From the NCBI GenBank assembly GCA_032719365.1, contig CM064872.1, positions 25,090,140-25,154,139 of the forward strand: DNA of 64,000 nucleotides, read 5' to 3'. Positions 58,661 to 64,000 of this stretch are shown piece by piece; within the stretch, counting starts at the first letter, position 1, and every line of letters begins with the position of its first letter. The stretch is from Prinsepia uniflora (lineage: Eukaryota; Streptophyta; Magnoliopsida; Rosales; Rosaceae). Below the pieces are notes generated by a model. It saw only the letters and a program-made list of their open reading frames with translations. It searched no databases and was not told the DNA's origin. The position numbers were made by a program, and so were the translations under genes.

Positions 58661-59406
58661 TATATATAAAAAAATCGAAACCACTTTCGCCATGTTGGTA
58701 TATATAAAAAAATCAAACAAAGAAAGTTGTTGGGATGTGCCACATTGTAATGTCCTATTTGATGGGGAAAATGATAGAGTCGTTCATGTTTGACTTTACA
58801 GCTTTGCATTAAAAAATCCAAGTGGATTGCATTGAAAAAGGGAGAAAATAGTGGGTTGCACGTGATGGCTGGAGTGTTTTGCAAGTGGGCTAGGAGCCCA
58901 AGCCGACCTGCCAAAAGGGCTAGAATTTCCTCATGGCTTGCCCAAAGTGGGAGGCAAAGGGCTATTTGGAACCTTGCCTTGGCTATTTGAGCACCACTAG
59001 ACATGCTTTAAGCATGTGCTAATTTTTATGTTAGAAAACATTAAATTAAAATAAAATAAAAAATATTAATTTTAAATTTCTTTTAAAACAAAAATAAGAT
59101 GAGTAACTGTTTGAACCCACTATTTTTTCTTTTCGCCAGGCACTCTTTCTATCAACCTTTGTTATTAGTTTTTTAATTTATAAATTAATATTTAATTACT
59201 ATATATCCTTAATTATTAAAACATTAAAGGGCATCTTCGTTAGAATGTTCATGGTGAAGTCTTTGGCCTTCTTGACTTTATAATAATAGAGTTGAAAAAA
59301 AGTTAGCAGTTGAGATGTGACGATATTAGTTTCAACTTGAAGTGTATGGTTTTTTATTGCACAATATTTTACTAGGTACATTTTGTGTAAATCACATATT
59401 CCAATT
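58661..59406. other. Unassigned DNA
   Basis: No gene or LTR text is recognised. A phrase like TATATATAAAAAAATC occurs twice near 58660-58715, and a palindrome ACATGCTT-t-AAGCATGT at 59001-59017. A/T-rich after 59030. It may be original host DNA or a small transposon remnant. Confidence 0.3.
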
Positions 59407-59831
59407 TGACAGGACCCGTCCTAAATTTTCCCCTAAAATCCATGAGAAGATCTGCTCCCTTCTGACAAAACCTGATACCTTAAAATGATTCCCAAAATAC
59501 CCTTACTACGTCAACCAAGACTCGATGAAAATTTTATTGAAAATTTGGGAGTCTCTCCTATAATCAGGTCAAATTGTCTTCCACCTATCAGGCATAGGAT
59601 ATACAAAAATGATCCACTCAGCCACTAGAAATCAAAACAAACTAACCGACACAATAACTCGGCAGAAGGTGATACCTCCTCCAAGTCTCGCCTCATTCTT
59701 TTACGGCCTAGAGGGTACAAACCAAAGAATTGTGAGTGAACATTAGAACCATATCGAAGCAAAAATGAGCTAATAAAGTGTCGATAACAATAGTAATCAA
59801 AATTCATGATAAATCGACCTCGTAGTATCGT
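59407..59831 (-). repeat. Reverse LTR, left part
   Basis: On the minus strand it ends ...GGACGGGTCCTGTCA at 59407. It is cut at 59831 by a Cassandra element. The remainder should lie beyond the right edge of the window, past the nested elements. Confidence 0.65.
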
Positions 59832-60206
59832 TGTAAGACTCGTGAGCTTGAGAAGTAAGAACGGTGAGCAAGACACGTGAGCGTGGGAAACAAGACCAGT
59901 GAACAATCCCACATCGCTCGGGACGGGAAATATGAAGTGTCTTATATGTGTGGGCATGTATCTATCTAACACGAGACCTTTTGGGAGCTCACTAGCTTTG
60001 GGTTTTGTTGGAACTCCAAAGTTAAGCGAGATTGGGCTAGAGCAATCTCAAGATAGGTGACCCACTAGGAAGTTACGCATGAGTTCCCAAAAATAAAGTC
60101 GTGAGGGCTAGACCCAAAGCGAATAATAGACGTTGGGTTGTGCTAGAATGGTATCAGAGATGGACCCCGACCGGAAGTGTGCCAGTGAGGACGCTGGGCC
60201 CCAAGG
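59832..60206 (+). mobile_element. Cassandra element, 5' LTR and interior only
   Basis: The LTR starts TGTAAGACTCG at 59832 and contains CCCACATCGCT and a 5S-like core (60009-60090) with AAGTTAAGCGAG. A priming site TGGTATCAGAG follows at 60149. The interior 'gtgtgccagtgaggacg' matches the interior of the element at 3006. Just where the polypurine tract should be (CCCCAAGG...) a reverse LTR begins. The 3' LTR is therefore expected outside the window. Confidence 0.8.
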
Positions 60207-63126
60207 TGACACGACCCATCCCAATCCCCTTAGATTATCGTGGGATGCGCCATGCTCCCGTCTAACACCACGTGGCAGACCAGGGATAAAACTATAACCC
60301 GATTGGGGTTACCTAGAGTGCGCAGAGATCTGTGGAGTGCGCAGCGACATGTGATGTCTCGGTCTTTGCTACAGCCCACATCCGAGATTAACCTGAAGGG
60401 AGCCAAAACAACAGAAAGTGTGAGTGGACAAAAATAAACATTTCTTTAAATCATTTTCCAAAATATTGATTTCACCCTCTGTTTTTCACAAAGCATGTAT
60501 GCATATCAATTTAAGAACCATTTCTTTCCTGTAAAACAGTATATAAGAAAGCTGATGTAATCATCATAAAATCAACACATGTTAAAATATTTGGACACAA
60601 ATTAATGGTTTAAAACCTCAAGATTCATTCTCATATCCAACCTCTGTCACATCTCATATCATTACCACATGTTCTCATCAGTCACGTCATTAGTACAATG
60701 CGTGCAAATAGGCTTCAGGACCACTCAGAACCGAGCACGTCACCGTGAACACATCACCGGCCGACATTCTAGATCTTCGTGAAAGCATCACCGATTGATC
60801 TCCATATAATACCAGCACTTCTGAGTCAAATCTCCTTCGGCTGCACGACAACAGGAAGTGGTTCGTGACCTCTCCAGGCGAACACATCTCATCCCGGAGG
60901 TGAGCGTTATCTCCAGGGTTCTTTCTGGGAAACATATTCACAACCGGAAGCCCTCTCATACTCATCATCTTGGAGAATGGTCATAGTAAAAACAGTGGAA
61001 ACATATTTTCATTATTCAAATCAAATTAGTTGTATTTCACAAGGTCTCGACCCAAAACATGGTTTCCAAAAAAAACTCTTAAAATCAGTGTCCAGTTCTC
61101 ATTTCACAATCACAAATAATTTCGCAATCAAATCATGTGTTCCACGTGAGATCTCTGCCCAAAACTGAATCTCAACAGGGTCACAAGCCCGGAATTTCAT
61201 CTCAATAGGGTCACAAGCCCGACACATCATTTTAATAGGGTCATAAGCCCGAAACATAGTTTCATAAAAAATTTTACTATAATTTCAGTCAAAACTATAA
61301 TCCAACTGGGTCTCATGCCCAAAAGCCATTATCACAAAAATCCATAAAACCGTTCAAAACCAATAATCAACGAGCATACAATACATTTATGCACTTAATC
61401 AATCCAATCATATGCAAACATTGTATTTTAAACCATATTTATAAACATTAAAACATATATGCATGCATCATTTATAAACAAAAGTCCACTAACAGACTGT
61501 CCAAGCTGCGCGCCTGTAAGCTGCACTATAAGCCACTCTGAGGCTAAATCACTATCTTCGGGACGTCCAAACCTGTTCAAATCATACTCAAGGGTCACTA
61601 TCCATCGATACAAGTCCTAATAATAAGCACTCAAAACTCCTGAAACAGTCAACGTGTCCCGAACACCATTCTTAGGCTAAAAACCTTCAAATGACCTATC
61701 AAACGACCTCCAATCGACCTAAAACCATCACAATTGGATTTAGATCATCGAAACGTTTCAAACATGACTAGTTTCATCTCAAAATTCATGCCCACGCACC
61801 CTCAAGCGCCGGTCAAAGTCCACACATGCTGGTCAATCCTGACGTCATACCGACGTCATCTTGACATGTTTGCCACTTATCAGGTCTGACAACCTATCAT
61901 GTGGCACACCCTGATTGGTGCCACATGTCACCATCTGACACTGCCATGTCACGTGATGACGTCATCTGCTGATGTCATCACTAACACTTGTCACTAACAC
62001 GTCAGCTCTAACAACCTGACACCATGCCACATGGCACCACCTGATTAGTCCACGTGGTCTGACATGCTGGTGTGGACCTAACATGTCAGTTACTGACTGG
62101 GCTTAACAACATGCCACGTGTCACCCTCTGCTTGGCTACATGTCCTGAAAAGTTTGTCAGATGTTAATGTGGCTTGCCACATCATCGTTGTCAACCTTTT
62201 GTGGGTCGACCCGTTTTCCTACAATCGGGTCACTCGACCAGCGACCTTGACCTGGTCCATTCTCAGCATTTTCTCAGCCAAACTCCACCATTTTTCTCCT
62301 AACCTGATCGTCTCTAACCCAACAAGAGATCTAAGACCCCAAAACTAAGAAAAAGCACCATAAAATCACCTGTTCAATCCATAACTTCACGAGTCAACTT
62401 TGAACTCATCCCAGCACACCTTAGACATCCATTCTTTCTGATTCTTGGCACTATGAATTCTTCCAGACTCGAGAAAAAAAACCCTGGCTTTAGTTTCCAT
62501 CCAAAACGTCCCAAAAACCAAATTGGAATTTCAAACTTAACTGGGTTTTGGGGTTTTACCTTTTTCTAAGGCCACCGCCGTGCTCAGCCTCTCACTACCG
62601 TTCTCTCCGCCTCTTAGCCTCACTCTTAACCTCTCTCAGTCTCTCTATGGCCCTTAACTGACTTCAAGTAGAGATGATTGATTGGGGAGGGGTTTCAGGT
62701 TGGTTCGAAATGAAAATGGAATGGGAGAGATTCATGTATGAAAGATGAGGAGTAATGGATGACTAACACTTGTCACTTATCCATCAGGTCTAAGCACAAA
62801 TATCTGGCCCACTAGAAACAAAAGTCCATTTCCCTCGAAATTCGTGTAATTATACCCTGATTCGTTCCAAACCTGTAACTTTCCAGTACGATGTCCGATT
62901 TTGACATGTGGCATGTCTACAGACTCGTATTGTCTCGATCTATGTAATAGATCTCGGTCCACATTTATTTGACTTCCCGGGTCAAAAGTCAACATTTTCC
63001 ACCCGTTTGGGGGCAAATTTGTAATTTCACCCTGAACGTCCGACAATCCTCAACTAGTTCTCGATTAGTCTTGATAATCCTCAATTAATTCTCGATGATC
63101 CAGTAAATTTGGGACGGGTCTTTACA
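60207..63126 (-). repeat. Reverse 3' LTR of a LARD-like element
   Basis: This 2920-bp LTR runs on the minus strand from TGTAAAGACCCGTCCC (63126) to GGGATGGGTCGTGTCA (60207). GTGAGTGGAC lies at 60420, ATGCATGC at 61460 and GTCCACTAAC at 61484, with an ACGT-core cluster at 61830-62150 and a W-box pair near 62980. It is collinear with 11880-14843. The polypurine tract lies right of it (minus-strand TTTAAAGGAGGAAGAT, 63127-63142). Confidence 0.8.
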
Positions 63127-64000
63127 ATCTTCCTCCTTTAAATCAACTCAATTCCACATCCAAACTACGAAAATCTAATCCTACCTCCATCCCAAGGCAC
63201 ACGTAAAAGCCTCAATCCACAGTATGCCTTAAAAAAATACGTCACTTGACGTCAACTACCATCCAATGGTCAAGGCCAAAGCTCAGCTCATCATCTGTGA
63301 CCGTATCCGACATGCGCGTGACCTAGTTGTCACTAGAATCTCCCCTGCTCAATTTTTAAACCTCACATCTCTAAGTCTCTACTTTCACGTCTAGAAATCC
63401 AAAGTCATCCTTCAAGTCTCAATTTCAAGTCTCGAGCGAGACATCGATACTCGTCGATCCCACCTGTCATCCACTGAGGTGCATTTAGCATCCAAGATGA
63501 CAAGCCATTCAAACAGTCCTGCTCAGCCAATCTGACATCTTGTTTAATAGAAGCATCTCCAATCGTCTCCTACTCGAAGGTCTCCAACCGTAGATCATAT
63601 TCCCATTCACCAAGCTGACATCTTTGCTCACACTGGGCGATCTCAAATCATCTGTCACTAAATGGTCTTCAACCGTAAACTATATCCACGACAACTATCA
63701 TGACTAGCCAGCCACTCATCGGCTTCACTCTTTCCATTCGAGTTCTGTACTAAAATATGACTCTCTTTAGAGTCCTATTACTGTACCTCTTCTCATCAAG
63801 AGACCGACTCTATAATCCTATCTTGAGAGGAGTCCCAAATTGTATCGTACTCATTCAGAGTGCATACTGACCCCCATCGAATACTTGCTCTAGCTGAGAT
63901 AATCACAACTCAGTTTCACTAGGGTTTCGCTAGCCCATTACCATGGCCTTGAGCTTCAAGCTCACACAACACTAAACCCTCTAAAAGTCCCTCGCCTCTA
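63127..64000 (-). mobile_element. Interior of a LARD-like element (continues past window)
   Basis: It is collinear with the interior at 14844 onward: CCACAGTATGC, 'atccaatggtcaa', 'agctcatc' and 'gagacatcga' occur in the same order. No coding frame. The 5' LTR and priming site should be to the right of the window. Confidence 0.65.

Noticed and set aside
58600..59004. 134-aa minus-strand frame
   Set aside because: It runs from the integrase remnant into unrelated DNA across a truncation point; no domain after the joint.

Overview
The window is nuclear DNA from a flowering plant, most likely a eudicot; nothing seen fixes the species. The evidence is a Ty3/gypsy chromovirus, Cassandra-type TRIM elements carrying 5S rRNA sequence, priming sites complementary to plant initiator tRNA-Met, and a plant-specific DUF538 gene. 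About 90% of the window is LTR-retrotransposon DNA, mostly long LTRs (2-3.4 kb) of one related group. These typically start near TGTAACGACCCGTCCC and end near GGGTCGTGTCA or GGGTCCTGTCA, and they are nested in each other in both orientations. Only about 5.6 kb (46.05-51.69 kb) looks like host gene space.

Layout. 1-1432: 3' part of a forward LTR. 1654-11858: one forward LTR broken by four separate insertions: a complete Cassandra (3006-3646), a solo LTR (3684-6487), a reverse solo LTR (7217-10625, itself carrying a 1.49-kb LTR at 8241-9727), and a solo Cassandra LTR (11213-11534). All four have perfect 5-bp target-site duplications (TSDs). 11880-17666: reverse LTR plus non-coding internal DNA, joined head-on to the previous LTR. 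17667-23520: forward element with 5' LTR, priming site, 3.9 kb of non-coding interior, polypurine tract and a truncated 3' LTR (LARD-like). 23521-26717: reverse LTR pieces holding a solo LTR. 26718-39715: forward LTR split by the best-preserved element, a Ty3/gypsy chromovirus at 27190-37597 with 2917-bp LTRs, TSD CTGAT and an unbroken 1483-codon gag-pol frame on the minus strand. 39716-42291: LTR element with a tRNA-Asp-type priming site and a 284-aa proline-rich frame of unknown function. 42292-46049: older LTR remains.

The host island holds an intronless DUF538/SVB-like gene (minus, 46728-47204), a 71-aa putative single-pass membrane protein gene (minus, 49194-49642, two coding exons and a probable 5'-UTR exon) and a fragment of a transposon-associated coiled-coil protein cut by the next LTR. 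51690-58660: reverse 3' LTR, split by a solo LTR, and a broken integrase/chromodomain remnant. 59407-64000: three-level nest in which a reverse LTR is split by a Cassandra, which is split by a LARD-like element running off the window.

No new enzymatic system was found. The most unusual signal is a shared LTR design: a GTGAGTGGAC box near an ATGCATGC repeat, mirrored 0.7-1.2 kb later by ATGCATGC and GTCCACTCAC. With it go a tandemly duplicated W-box segment spaced 170-172 bp, ACGT-core clusters and a GC-rich hairpin block. These recur across otherwise divergent LTRs.
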